Source of the DNA: Croceicoccus ponticola
GTDB taxonomy: Bacteria; Pseudomonadota; Alphaproteobacteria; Sphingomonadales; Sphingomonadaceae
NCBI RefSeq assembly: GCF_004004515.1
Contig: NZ_RXOL01000003.1
Coordinates: 310,001-374,000 of the forward strand
Length of the DNA stretch: 64,000 bases
Reading direction: 5' to 3'
This document shows, in pieces, positions 44,371-53,013 of the stretch (the stretch's first letter is position 1; each line of letters opens with the position of its first letter). Under the pieces are notes generated by a model. It was not told the DNA's origin. It worked only from the letters and a program-made list of their open reading frames with translations, and made no database searches. The position numbers and the translations under genes were made by a program.

Positions 44371-45174
44371 ATGATGGCTGTGGTTCATACCAACGAACGT
44401 CGCGTGCAGGCACACGACTATCCTGTTCGCGCAATATATTTGCATGACCTGCGGATTGCGCTTGGTCAGGGATGGCAGGATTTCTTGGCAAAGCGGGGCG
44501 ATCTCATATTCCTTGGGCTCGCCTATCCCGTGGTGGTCGTGCTTGCCGCAGCACTTGTCATGAATGCTTCAATCCTGCCGCTTGTGTTCCCCCTCGTCGC
44601 CGGGTCCGTCATTTTCGGCCCCGTCATCGCCAGCGGCTATTACGAACTGGCCCGGCGTCGAGAGCTTGGACAGGATTCGCGCTGGCGGCATTTTTTCGAT
44701 GTGCTGCGCGGTCCGGTCGCCATCCCCTTGGCCGGCCTGACGGGCATGACGGTGCTGGTCTTCGCGCTATGGGTCGTGGCGGCGTGGTTCATCTATGGCC
44801 CAACGGTCGGCGCGCTGGTGCCCGAGGGGTTTGCTTCGGCGCAGCAATTCCTGCGCACCGTATTTGCAACGCCGCAGGGGTGGACGATGATCGTCGTCGG
44901 CAATGTGGTCGGGCTGGCGTTCGCGATCCTCGCGCTGGCTATCTCGATGGTGTCGTTTCCGATGGTCGTCGACAAGCGGGTAGAACCGGCCGTCGCGGTG
45001 CGCACGTCCATTCGCGTCGTGCGGAAAAATCCAGTGACATCGGCGATCTGGGGCCTGATTATCGTTGCGCTTTCGCTTGTGGGCGCGGCATTTGCGCTCG
45101 TCGGCTTGGCGGTAGTGTTTCCGGTCTTGGGTTACGCGACATGGCATCTCTATACGCGCGCGGTCGTCCGGTAA
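44371..45174 (+). CDS. DUF2189 family membrane protein
   Basis: A 267-residue protein with a short cytosolic N-terminus followed by six predicted membrane helices; LHDLRIALGQGWQDFLAKRGDL before the first helix and PVIASGYYELARRRELG after the second are DUF2189 hallmarks. No function is known for the family. The ATG lies next to GAGGAG, at MMAVVHTNER. It stands alone, convergent with the type I secretion operon. Confidence 0.85.
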   Translation: MMAVVHTNERRVQAHDYPVRAIYLHDLRIALGQGWQDFLAKRGDLIFLGLAYPVVVVLAAALVMNASILPLVFPLVAGSVIFGPVIASGYYELARRRELGQDSRWRHFFDVLRGPVAIPLAGLTGMTVLVFALWVVAAWFIYGPTVGALVPEGFASAQQFLRTVFATPQGWTMIVVGNVVGLAFAILALAISMVSFPMVVDKRVEPAVAVRTSIRVVRKNPVTSAIWGLIIVALSLVGAAFALVGLAVVFPVLGYATWHLYTRAVVR

Positions 45175-45273
45175 GCCCGGATCGGTTATGGCTATAGCTC
45201 TGGGCCATAGCTTGGGGTCATAGCCTTGCCTGATCCCGATGGCTGGTGGCGAACACCGCCGGCCTCGCCGCAG

Positions 45274-46581
45274 TCAGTCGCGAAAGGCCGTCTGGCTCAA
45301 GCGGGTCAGGGGCGTGAAGATGTACGACAGGATCGACCGCTTCTCGCCAAGAAGGTTCACGTTCGCGATCATGCCCGGCCCGATGGCGAGGACGGAACCG
45401 GACTTGTCGCGCAACTGGTCGGTCGTCTGCACTTCGACTTGATAGAATGTTTCGCCTGATTGTTCGTTGAGCACGGCATCGGGCGAGATGGAAGTGACCT
45501 CCCCCTTCAGCGTGCCGTATACTGCCCGGTTATAAGCGGTGATCTCCAGATGCGCTTCCTGCCCCAGACGCACGTTGCCGATGTCGGAAGGGCGCACCTG
45601 CGCCTCGACATAGAGCACGTCGTTGGACGGGACGATCTCGGCAATGGGCAGGCCCGCGGAAACCGAACCGCCGACTGTGGTCACCAGCACGCGATTGACC
45701 TTGCCGCTCATCGGTGCGCGGATCACCGTGCGATCGACGCGGTCGGACAAGGCAGGAAGCTGCAATTGCTTGGCGGTCAGTTCGGCCTGGGCGGTGGATA
45801 GCTCGCTTCCTGCCCGGCTTAGCCAATCGCTCCGCGCCTGAGCGGCGGATGCGGCAGCCTCGGCGACGCCGGCCCTGGCCCGGGCCAGCGACGCTTCGGC
45901 GGAATCGACCTCTTTCTGCGCGACGAGAGCGGTATTGTCCGCCTTGATGAAATCCATCTTCGGGATGACTTTAGTATCCACCAGCGGGCGCAGCATTTCC
46001 ACTTCGCGTTGCGCGGTCAGCAGGTTCGACCGCCGAGCCTCGAGCAGGGACTGAGCCTCGATCACCGCGCGTTCGGCCTGAACCACGCGGGCCCGGCTGA
46101 CTGCCACGGCGCTTTGCAATTCGGCCATGCGCGCCGAATGTAGCGATTGTTCTATCGCGATCTGGTTGTCCGAAGCCGAGCCGTAATCGGGCGTGCTGCC
46201 ACGCACTTCGCCGGTCAGGCGCGCGATCTTTGCCTCCAGCGCGCCGACTTCGGCATGCGAGCTGCCATAGGCCGCGTTCGTCAGCGTGGGCGAAAGCCGC
46301 ACCAGCACATCACCGCGCTTTACGTTGTCGCCCACCTTGACGAGGATCTGTTCGACCACGCCTCCTTCAAGGTTCGATACGACCTGCAGCTTCGAGCTTG
46401 GCACGACCTTGCCCAGCCCGCGCACCGTTCGGTTAATCTCTGTCACCGATGCCCAGATGACGAGGACCACGATGAAGCCCATGATGATCCACAAGATGTA
46501 ATTGGCCGATTTGCGGGCCGCGAACTCCTGGCTTTCGATCGAGGCTTCGCCTCCGGTGAGCCTTTCAAGCAGCGCGTTCAT
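45274..46581 (-). CDS. Type I secretion membrane fusion protein, HlyD family
   Basis: A 435-residue adaptor: one membrane helix near the N-terminus (ANYILWIIMGFIVVLVIWASV), a lipoyl half with VVSNLEGGVVEQILVKVGD, a long coiled-coil hairpin (about residues 90-280, rich in Ala, Glu and Arg), a second lipoyl half at VIRAPMSGKVNRVLVTTVGG, and the C-terminal beta region ending FTPLTRLSQTAFRD. It links the ABC transporter to a TolC channel encoded elsewhere. Overlaps the transporter gene by 17 bases as last gene of the operon. Confidence 0.92.
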   Translation of the reverse strand: MNALLERLTGGEASIESQEFAARKSANYILWIIMGFIVVLVIWASVTEINRTVRGLGKVVPSSKLQVVSNLEGGVVEQILVKVGDNVKRGDVLVRLSPTLTNAAYGSSHAEVGALEAKIARLTGEVRGSTPDYGSASDNQIAIEQSLHSARMAELQSAVAVSRARVVQAERAVIEAQSLLEARRSNLLTAQREVEMLRPLVDTKVIPKMDFIKADNTALVAQKEVDSAEASLARARAGVAEAAASAAQARSDWLSRAGSELSTAQAELTAKQLQLPALSDRVDRTVIRAPMSGKVNRVLVTTVGGSVSAGLPIAEIVPSNDVLYVEAQVRPSDIGNVRLGQEAHLEITAYNRAVYGTLKGEVTSISPDAVLNEQSGETFYQVEVQTTDQLRDKSGSVLAIGPGMIANVNLLGEKRSILSYIFTPLTRLSQTAFRD

Positions 46582-48454
46582 CGTTTTTCGCTCCAGATAC
46601 CGTCCTCAATTTCGAAATGCGGGCGTTCACCGCTTCTGGCGTCCCGTCGGCCATGATCCGGCCCGCGGACAACATGATGATCCGGTCGGCCAGCTGCAGG
46701 AGCGAGGGACGGTGCGTGATGAGGATGAGCGTGCGGCCCTTGAATTCGTTGCGGAGATTTTCGATCAGCCGGCGTTCCGTTTCGACATCGACCGACGACG
46801 TCGGTTCGTCCAAAATGATCACCGGCGGACTGCCGACCAACGCCCGGGCAAGAGCGATCGATTGCTTTTGCCCGCCCGACAGGCCATCCCCGCGGTCGGC
46901 CAGCGAAAGATCGTAGCCCTGTGGCATGCGTGCAATGAATTCGTGGGCAAGGCTGACTTGCGCGGCGCGCACCATCTCGCTGTCGTCGACATCCTCGCGA
47001 CAGAGCAGGATGTTGTCGCGGATCGATCCGGTCAGCAGGGTATTGTCCTGAAACAACGCGCCGACCTTGGGCCTGAGCGCCGCCGGCGAAAGCTGCCGAA
47101 TGTCGACCCCGTCCATCATGATCAGGCCGCTGGTCGGCCAGTACAGCCCGATCATGAGACGCGCGATCGTGGATTTGCCGGAACCGATAGGACCGACGAT
47201 CGCGACATGTTCGCCCGGCCGCACTTTGAAGCTCACGTCGCGCAGCGCCATTTCCGCAGCACCCGGATAGCGGAAATCGACACTGCGGAATTCGATGCCA
47301 CCATCGACCCATGAAAGATTGAGCCCGGACCCTTCCGGACCTTCGACCGGCCGCTCCATCAACCGGTTGATCTGGGTATAGGCCGTGCGCGCGGCGTTGG
47401 CGCGCGTGAGCAGTTGCGCGATGGTGCCGAGTGGCGCAACGACCCGTCCCGCCAGGATCGAACATGCGATCAGGCCGCCCATCGTCAGGGAATGGTTGGC
47501 GATTGCGAACACGCCGAAGATCACCACGCCTGTATAGGCGGTCGTCTGGGCCGTGCCCGCGATGTTGATCGGGATTGTCGAAATCAGGCGCTGACGCAGA
47601 GACGCACCGGCATGATCAGTTACCGCCGCATCCCAGCGGCGGGTCAGGATCGGACCGGCATTGGCCGACTTGACCGTTTCGAGGCTGCCGATCATCTCGA
47701 CGAGGACCGACTGCTTGCCCATTTGTCCGCTCAACGATTCCGCCGAAAGCTTGCGCATCATAGGCTGCGTCGCCAACGCGGCGATCACCACGAGCGGGAT
47801 CATCATCAGCGGCACCATGACAAGCCAGCCACCGATGAGCGCGATCACGGCCAAGGTCAGAATGATGAACGGCAGGTCGACCAGCGCGGTTATCGTCGCC
47901 GAGGCAAAGAAATCGCGCAGCGTGTCGATCTCGCGCACCAGGCCCGAAAGGCCGCCGGTCGAATGGCGTCCAAAATCGAACCGCATCTGCAATATGCGGT
48001 CGAAGATGGCCTTGCCGATATCCCGGTCGACCCGGGCGCCCGCCACATCGACGAAATAGGCGCGGAGGATTTTGAGCACGAAATCGAAGAGCAGGATGAT
48101 GACCAACCCGATCGACAGACCTATAAGGGAATCCGTCGCGTTATTGGGGACGACGCGATCATAGACCGTCATCGTGAACAGCGCGGTGATCATCGCGAAC
48201 ATGTTGATCATGGCAGCCGCCATGGCGACCTTGAGATAGATGGCTCGATTGGCCTTCAGCGGTTTCGACAGCCATTCGGCCATCCTGCCTTTGGGCAGTT
48301 CGATTTCCGTTAGCGACGCCAAGTTACCCCCCTTCGGCCCGTTTTCGGCCGGGCTGATGTCTCCGGATCGTTCGTCTTCGACTTCAACAAATTTTCGGCG
48401 TGGCTGTGTCGGGGGGAAGAAAACATCCGATATTGCATCGCTTTCTCCCCCCAC
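46565..48454 (-). CDS. Type I secretion ABC transporter (permease-ATPase fusion)
   Basis: A 629-residue half-transporter with six membrane helices between about residues 75 and 380, then a nucleotide-binding domain: Walker A GPIGSGKST at about residue 421, signature LSGGQKQ, Walker B VIILDEPTS and H-loop THRPS. The 70-residue N-terminus is acidic and lacks a C39 peptidase, so cargo is not leader-cleaved. It starts at GTG, 43 bases after the stop of the large acidic protein gene, on the same strand. It powers export of that protein in one step to outside the cell (inference from the operon). Confidence 0.92.
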   Translation of the reverse strand: MGGESDAISDVFFPPTQPRRKFVEVEDERSGDISPAENGPKGGNLASLTEIELPKGRMAEWLSKPLKANRAIYLKVAMAAAMINMFAMITALFTMTVYDRVVPNNATDSLIGLSIGLVIILLFDFVLKILRAYFVDVAGARVDRDIGKAIFDRILQMRFDFGRHSTGGLSGLVREIDTLRDFFASATITALVDLPFIILTLAVIALIGGWLVMVPLMMIPLVVIAALATQPMMRKLSAESLSGQMGKQSVLVEMIGSLETVKSANAGPILTRRWDAAVTDHAGASLRQRLISTIPINIAGTAQTTAYTGVVIFGVFAIANHSLTMGGLIACSILAGRVVAPLGTIAQLLTRANAARTAYTQINRLMERPVEGPEGSGLNLSWVDGGIEFRSVDFRYPGAAEMALRDVSFKVRPGEHVAIVGPIGSGKSTIARLMIGLYWPTSGLIMMDGVDIRQLSPAALRPKVGALFQDNTLLTGSIRDNILLCREDVDDSEMVRAAQVSLAHEFIARMPQGYDLSLADRGDGLSGGQKQSIALARALVGSPPVIILDEPTSSVDVETERRLIENLRNEFKGRTLILITHRPSLLQLADRIIMLSAGRIMADGTPEAVNARISKLRTVSGAKNDERAA

Positions 48455-48497
48455 ATTCTTCGATCAGATTCCGCCAGATGTCGTGATCAGACGCATG

Positions 48498-51400
48498 TCA
48501 GGCGATCAACGTCATCTGGGTCAGATCAGCGGTGTTGTCGTTGACCTGCGCCATGGCGATGAGAGCGAACGGATCGTCACGGTCACAACAGTATTCGTCG
48601 CCGTTGATGGTGCCGAAATTGTTGAATTCATCGAGCGCTGCGTGAATGTCGTCCGCACCGTCCTTCCAGGTGGTGGAATTGGTCTTCACCGCCGCACCGG
48701 TCTTGATCTCGTTCAGGCTGATCTTGTCGTCGGAACCGATGGCAAGGCTCTGGAACCAGTCGATGGCATCGCCCAATGCTTCCTCGGGCGAATAACCTTC
48801 GGCGCCATAGCGGTCATCGAAACATTGGCCATCGTCGCCACCATTGGCGAGATAGTTCAGCCAGCTTGCGACCGTATCCCGGCCCAGAATCCACACCCCG
48901 TCAGCCTGCTTGCCAGTCAACTGGCGGTTGGATGCATTGATCAGTTCCTGCGCGGCGTCGAGCGAGATGAAGAGCGTGTCTTCACCGTTGTTCTCGATGC
49001 CGTCGCCGTTCCAGTCGCCGACCAGCAAGCCGGCCACGTCCGCTCCGTCGATGACGCCACTTCCGTCTGAATCGACCGCATATAGCAGTTCGCCGTCGGC
49101 AAAGCCGGGTTGTCCGGCATGCTTGGCTTCATCCCCTGCGATGCCGTTCCAGAAAACGTAACCGTTATTCGACCAGAAGCCCGGCGTGCCGACACCTACG
49201 CATTCCTCGCTCGGCAGTACAAAGTAACCGGCCTCGTTCTCGTCGCTGACGCCCTGATCGGTCGTCACCTCGGCGACATTGACATGGTTGCCGAGAACGG
49301 ATTCGTATTGGTAGTAAACCTTTACGATCGCATCGGGAGCAAGGTCGAAGTCGATGACCTGATCCGTACCGGCCAGATCCGACCAGGTGCCACCGTCGAT
49401 GTCCCATACGCCGTCGGCGTCATAGTCGGCATAGACCAGCGCTTCGCCGCCGGCATTGATCGTGTTGTAATCGAGGTTTGCACCGTCGAGAATATCCTCC
49501 AAGGTCACACCGGTCAGCGTGATGTTGCCGGTATTGATGAGGATGACCTCGAACATCACTGTCGTCGACGTGCTGGCTTGCGGCTTCGTCAGATCGTCCG
49601 CCGCCACATAGACGTTGCTGGTGTAATCGGTCTTGACGTTCTTCTCGATTGACACGTCGGGATCGCAGACCACCGGGGTCTCGACCTCGTTGCCCTGGGT
49701 GTCGGTGAAGTAGTGCGGATCGCCCTCTTCGCCAAAGTCGAACGTCGCGGCCACCGAGTTGGTGATCGTCTCGTCCGTCGCGCAAAGCTCGTCGAGCTCT
49801 TCCTGCGTGACCGTCTCGGTCCATTCGTAGGTCCAGGTCTCGCCGACCTGCAGCACGTTGTCGTCGGTATCCGATTCCAGGAAATCGTCGAAGATGCTCG
49901 CGTCGACGCCTTCGAACGTGTCGACCACGTCCACCAGGTTCAGCGTCACGTTGCCGGTGTTGGTGATCGTGATCCGGTAGGTCACCGTGTCGCCATCGCT
50001 GTCGACCGCATCGTCCGCCGTCGTCCCGGTGTCGCCGCCTTCAAGCTCGACGCCGCCCGATACCGACACGATCTCCTTCACCGCCGTGAACTCGGGATCG
50101 CAGACCACCGGGGTCTCGACCTCGTTGCCCTGGGTGTCGGTGAAGTAGTGCGGATCGCCCTCTTCGCCAAAGTCGAACGTCGCGGCCACCGAGTTGGTGA
50201 TCGTCTCGTCCGTCGCGCAAAGCTCGTCGAGCTCTTCCTGCGTGACCGTCTCGGTCCATTCGTAGGTCCAGGTCTCGCCGACCTGCAGCACGTTGTCGTC
50301 GGTATCCGATTCCAGGAAATCGTCGAAGATGCTCGCGTCGACGCCTTCGAACGTGTCGACCACGTCCACCAGGTTCAGCGTCACGTTGCCGGTGTTGGTG
50401 ATCGTGATCCGGTAGGTCACCGTGTCGCCATCGCTGTCGACCGCATCGTCCGCCGTCGTCCCGGTGTCGCCGCCTTCAAGCTCGACGCCGCCCGATACCG
50501 ACACGATCTCCTTCACCGCCGTGAACTCGGGATCGACGCAGACGTCGACCGTGGCGTCGTCGTCATCATCGACAGAGGTGCCGGTCGTCGCGCCCTGGCC
50601 CGAAACATCGGCGACGTTATCAAGATCTCCGTCGCCGTCGATCCCGTTCGTATCGAGGTCGTCCTGGGTAACGGCGCGGGTGTAGGTGTATGACCAGACT
50701 TCGCCCGCATCCAGCATGTCGTTGCCGTTGGTATCGCCAACCCGTGCGACTTCGCCCGCCTCGAGCGTGTCGTCACCGTCATCCAGAATGACGACAGTGC
50801 CGTCCTCGAAAGTGTCGGTCACAACCAAGTTGCTCACCGATTCCTCGCTCGTCGGGCCGATACCGTCGAAATCTTCGAGGCTTACCTGAACCGTGTAAGT
50901 GATCGTTTCGGATGTGGCATCGGCGCATTCGTCCTCACCGTCGATATCGGCGGTCTTGTCGATGTAGACCTGCGGAATTAGCGGCCGGTTTCCGATTGGG
51001 TCGGCATAGTAAATCGTGCCAGGATCGTCGCTGCCCGAAACGACAATCGTGTCGTATGCCTGCGTCGTCAGGAAATCCGCATCCTCGTCCGCTTCCTTCA
51101 CGAAATAGGTGAAGCCGGTCTTCACGCCGAAGAACTTGAATGATCCGTCTGCTTCGGTCTCGGTTGTCTGGAGAAGCTGGTCCTCCGTTTCGTCAAGAAC
51201 GCCGTCGCCGTCCGTGTCGACCCAAAGCTCGATCGTGTAGGACGCCGGCGGAGCGCCTTCGCCCAAGTCCTTCTCGCCATCCGCGTCGGCATCGCTGAAC
51301 TTCGTGCCGACAATCTTCACCGCGTTCTGCGTCCGCCACTCCTCGAACGTCGCGTCGGTATCGTAATCGTTGTCGTAAGGGTCCTTGCCGGTCGCATCCG

Positions 51401-52196
51401 GGATGGGGTCCGCAAAACCGAATTCGGAATACAGATACAGATACGTCTCTTCCGGATCGAGGCCCTCGAAATAGCTTACGGGCACAAGTACCGAAAGGTC
51501 GGACCGGCCCGAACCGGTCGAATAGGCGTCCGTAAGGATAATGGAAACATCGTACACACCCGAACCTTGCGGCACGAACGAAGCATTGTACGACGTCGCT
51601 CCATCCATGTCGTAGGCAATGCTCTGCGTAAACAGATTGGCCTTCGTGGTGATATCCGCATTATCGGCTGTAAATAGGATAAACCTGTCTAGCGATATCT
51701 GCGCGTTCTCAAGGCTGCTGTTGTTCTCGTTCGCATCCATGAGGAATTCGTAATACGCGTTGCCGAATTCATCGGTCGTAATCGCGATGTCCGCCAGCGT
51801 GATTGTGTGCGTGAAGTTCGAGGATGTCTTGATCTGGTTGTTGGACGTACTCGAACTGTCCGCGTTGAAACCGCCTTCGGTCCCGGTATTCTGAATGCCG
51901 AGAAAATCGTTGAAATTGCCCGTTCCCGAGTTGAGGGCCGCACCGCCTTCGAAGATCGCCCCGCCGATCTCGACCAGGCCGAGGTCGCTGGAACTGAAGC
52001 TGACCGGGTCGCCATTGCTATCGTAAGTGTAGCCGGTCAGGTCGAGATCGACCTTGCCATCACCGGTCAGATCATCATCGTTCGTGGACCCATCCACGTA
52101 GAGATCGGTAATCCCGTTAGCGAGGATGTTGTCCTTGTTCCAGGTGAACCCGCTGTAATAGTCGGTTGCTTTGTCCCAATACTTGATGATCGACAT
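48498..52196 (-). CDS. Large acidic DUF11/SdrD-like repeat protein, probable type I secretion cargo
   Basis: A 1232-residue, strongly acidic protein without an N-terminal signal peptide. The N-terminal 290 residues form a unique domain. An SdrD_B-like module follows (KIVGTKFSDADADGEKDLGEG, WVDTDGDGVLDETEDQ and ADGSFKFFGV), then DUF11-type beta domains (VTYRITITNTGNVTLNLVDVV), two of which are exact copies. The C-terminal region has a GVGTPGFWSNNGY motif, EF-hand-like DSDGSGVIDGADVAGLL and DWNGDGIENNGED, and ends DLTQMTLIA. Asp-rich loops suggest calcium-stiffened adhesin or surface-layer function. Export by the adjacent transporter through an uncleaved C-terminal signal is inferred. Confidence 0.82.
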   Translation of the reverse strand: MSIIKYWDKATDYYSGFTWNKDNILANGITDLYVDGSTNDDDLTGDGKVDLDLTGYTYDSNGDPVSFSSSDLGLVEIGGAIFEGGAALNSGTGNFNDFLGIQNTGTEGGFNADSSSTSNNQIKTSSNFTHTITLADIAITTDEFGNAYYEFLMDANENNSSLENAQISLDRFILFTADNADITTKANLFTQSIAYDMDGATSYNASFVPQGSGVYDVSIILTDAYSTGSGRSDLSVLVPVSYFEGLDPEETYLYLYSEFGFADPIPDATGKDPYDNDYDTDATFEEWRTQNAVKIVGTKFSDADADGEKDLGEGAPPASYTIELWVDTDGDGVLDETEDQLLQTTETEADGSFKFFGVKTGFTYFVKEADEDADFLTTQAYDTIVVSGSDDPGTIYYADPIGNRPLIPQVYIDKTADIDGEDECADATSETITYTVQVSLEDFDGIGPTSEESVSNLVVTDTFEDGTVVILDDGDDTLEAGEVARVGDTNGNDMLDAGEVWSYTYTRAVTQDDLDTNGIDGDGDLDNVADVSGQGATTGTSVDDDDDATVDVCVDPEFTAVKEIVSVSGGVELEGGDTGTTADDAVDSDGDTVTYRITITNTGNVTLNLVDVVDTFEGVDASIFDDFLESDTDDNVLQVGETWTYEWTETVTQEELDELCATDETITNSVAATFDFGEEGDPHYFTDTQGNEVETPVVCDPEFTAVKEIVSVSGGVELEGGDTGTTADDAVDSDGDTVTYRITITNTGNVTLNLVDVVDTFEGVDASIFDDFLESDTDDNVLQVGETWTYEWTETVTQEELDELCATDETITNSVAATFDFGEEGDPHYFTDTQGNEVETPVVCDPDVSIEKNVKTDYTSNVYVAADDLTKPQASTSTTVMFEVILINTGNITLTGVTLEDILDGANLDYNTINAGGEALVYADYDADGVWDIDGGTWSDLAGTDQVIDFDLAPDAIVKVYYQYESVLGNHVNVAEVTTDQGVSDENEAGYFVLPSEECVGVGTPGFWSNNGYVFWNGIAGDEAKHAGQPGFADGELLYAVDSDGSGVIDGADVAGLLVGDWNGDGIENNGEDTLFISLDAAQELINASNRQLTGKQADGVWILGRDTVASWLNYLANGGDDGQCFDDRYGAEGYSPEEALGDAIDWFQSLAIGSDDKISLNEIKTGAAVKTNSTTWKDGADDIHAALDEFNNFGTINGDEYCCDRDDPFALIAMAQVNDNTADLTQMTLIA
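49661..50530 (-). repeat. Two tandem 435-bp units inside the DUF11 protein gene
   Basis: Positions 49661-50095 and 50096-50530 appear identical base for base, encoding two 145-residue DUF11 domains in frame (each from a DPEFTAVKEIVSVSGG-type start to NEVETPVVC). I saw no silent differences on direct comparison, which means recent duplication or active homogenisation. Flanking domains of similar type are clearly diverged. Confidence 0.93.
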
Positions 52197-53013
52197 GGCT
52201 CAATTCCCCAAAAATCAAGCGTCAAAAAAAGCGCCTACAGCGGTGCTGCGGCGCCAACGGAAAGCTTACGGTTCGCCCCATGCCCACAAGGATGCAAATG
52301 TCCCCGATTGACCAAAACGCCTGAGCGCCATCGACGCACGGCAAAACCGTGGGCGCTGCGGTATCCGAATATTGGCTTCACGAAAAAAACGAGCCACCGA
52401 TACCTCCATCCCGGACGGCACGAAGGTCGTCTCGGGTCTCCAAATGAGAGAAGTAGTCGCTTGTTACCGGTATAATTTACAAATCAGGGAAATCCCGTAG
52501 GGCAAATATGCGTAGACGCTAGTCACCGCCGACCCGATTGATGGAGTTGAGAGGCAAATAAAGTTGCGCATAGCTGCCGCCAGGGAATCTGCGCATTCAA
52601 CAAACCAAACTTTTCAATCTCTGTTAACAACTTATTAACATGTTTCTACACTGCCTCAAAGGGCAAATCGCTGCGTGCAGATGGCCTGTTATGCTTGGCC
52701 TAACTTGAGTTAACTTGTCAAAACAAGAATCTGTTCGATTTCATCTATTTGCCGCACCGCATCACTCGCTAACATTCCCCGTTCATAAAAGCCTTCCAGT
52801 AAACCGGGCCAAGCCTTCAATAGGGAAATGGGTGGGACGCAGTCGTGTCGAGACTCGCACGAAGCAAGTCGAGTCGAACTACTCATCGCAATCTTTGCCA
52901 ATCGGTGCCTCAAGACGAGCGCACTAGCCAAAGTGTCAGTCCGTTGAATGACGGCTCTCTCCTCCTATGCGTTTCAAGTACAAGAGATCGCAAAGCAGAT
53001 GAGAGGATGCCGC
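52197..53013. other. 817-base intergenic region with divergent promoters
   Basis: AT-richer than the genes around it and without a supported coding frame. It holds the upstream regions of the secreted-protein gene (left) and the FAD oxidoreductase gene (right). An imperfect dyad GTTAA-N7-TTAAC lies at 52623-52639 and might be an operator or nucleoid-protein site. Short frames at 52710-52931 lack ribosome sites and family resemblance. Confidence 0.5.

Noticed and set aside
49661-50530. CRISPR array or satellite
   Set aside because: There are only two long adjacent units with no spacers, fully in frame inside one protein gene.
49713-50693. 326-residue plus-strand frame with an internal repeat
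   Set aside because: The repeat is only the antisense copy of the 435-bp duplication in the secreted-protein gene.
48498-52196. RTX toxin or adhesin
   Set aside because: No GGxGxDxUx nonapeptide repeats were seen; the acidic loops are EF-hand-like and DUF11/SdrD-like.
52710-52931. 73-residue minus-strand or 70-residue plus-strand gene in the large spacer
   Set aside because: Neither has a ribosome site, family match or coding-like composition.
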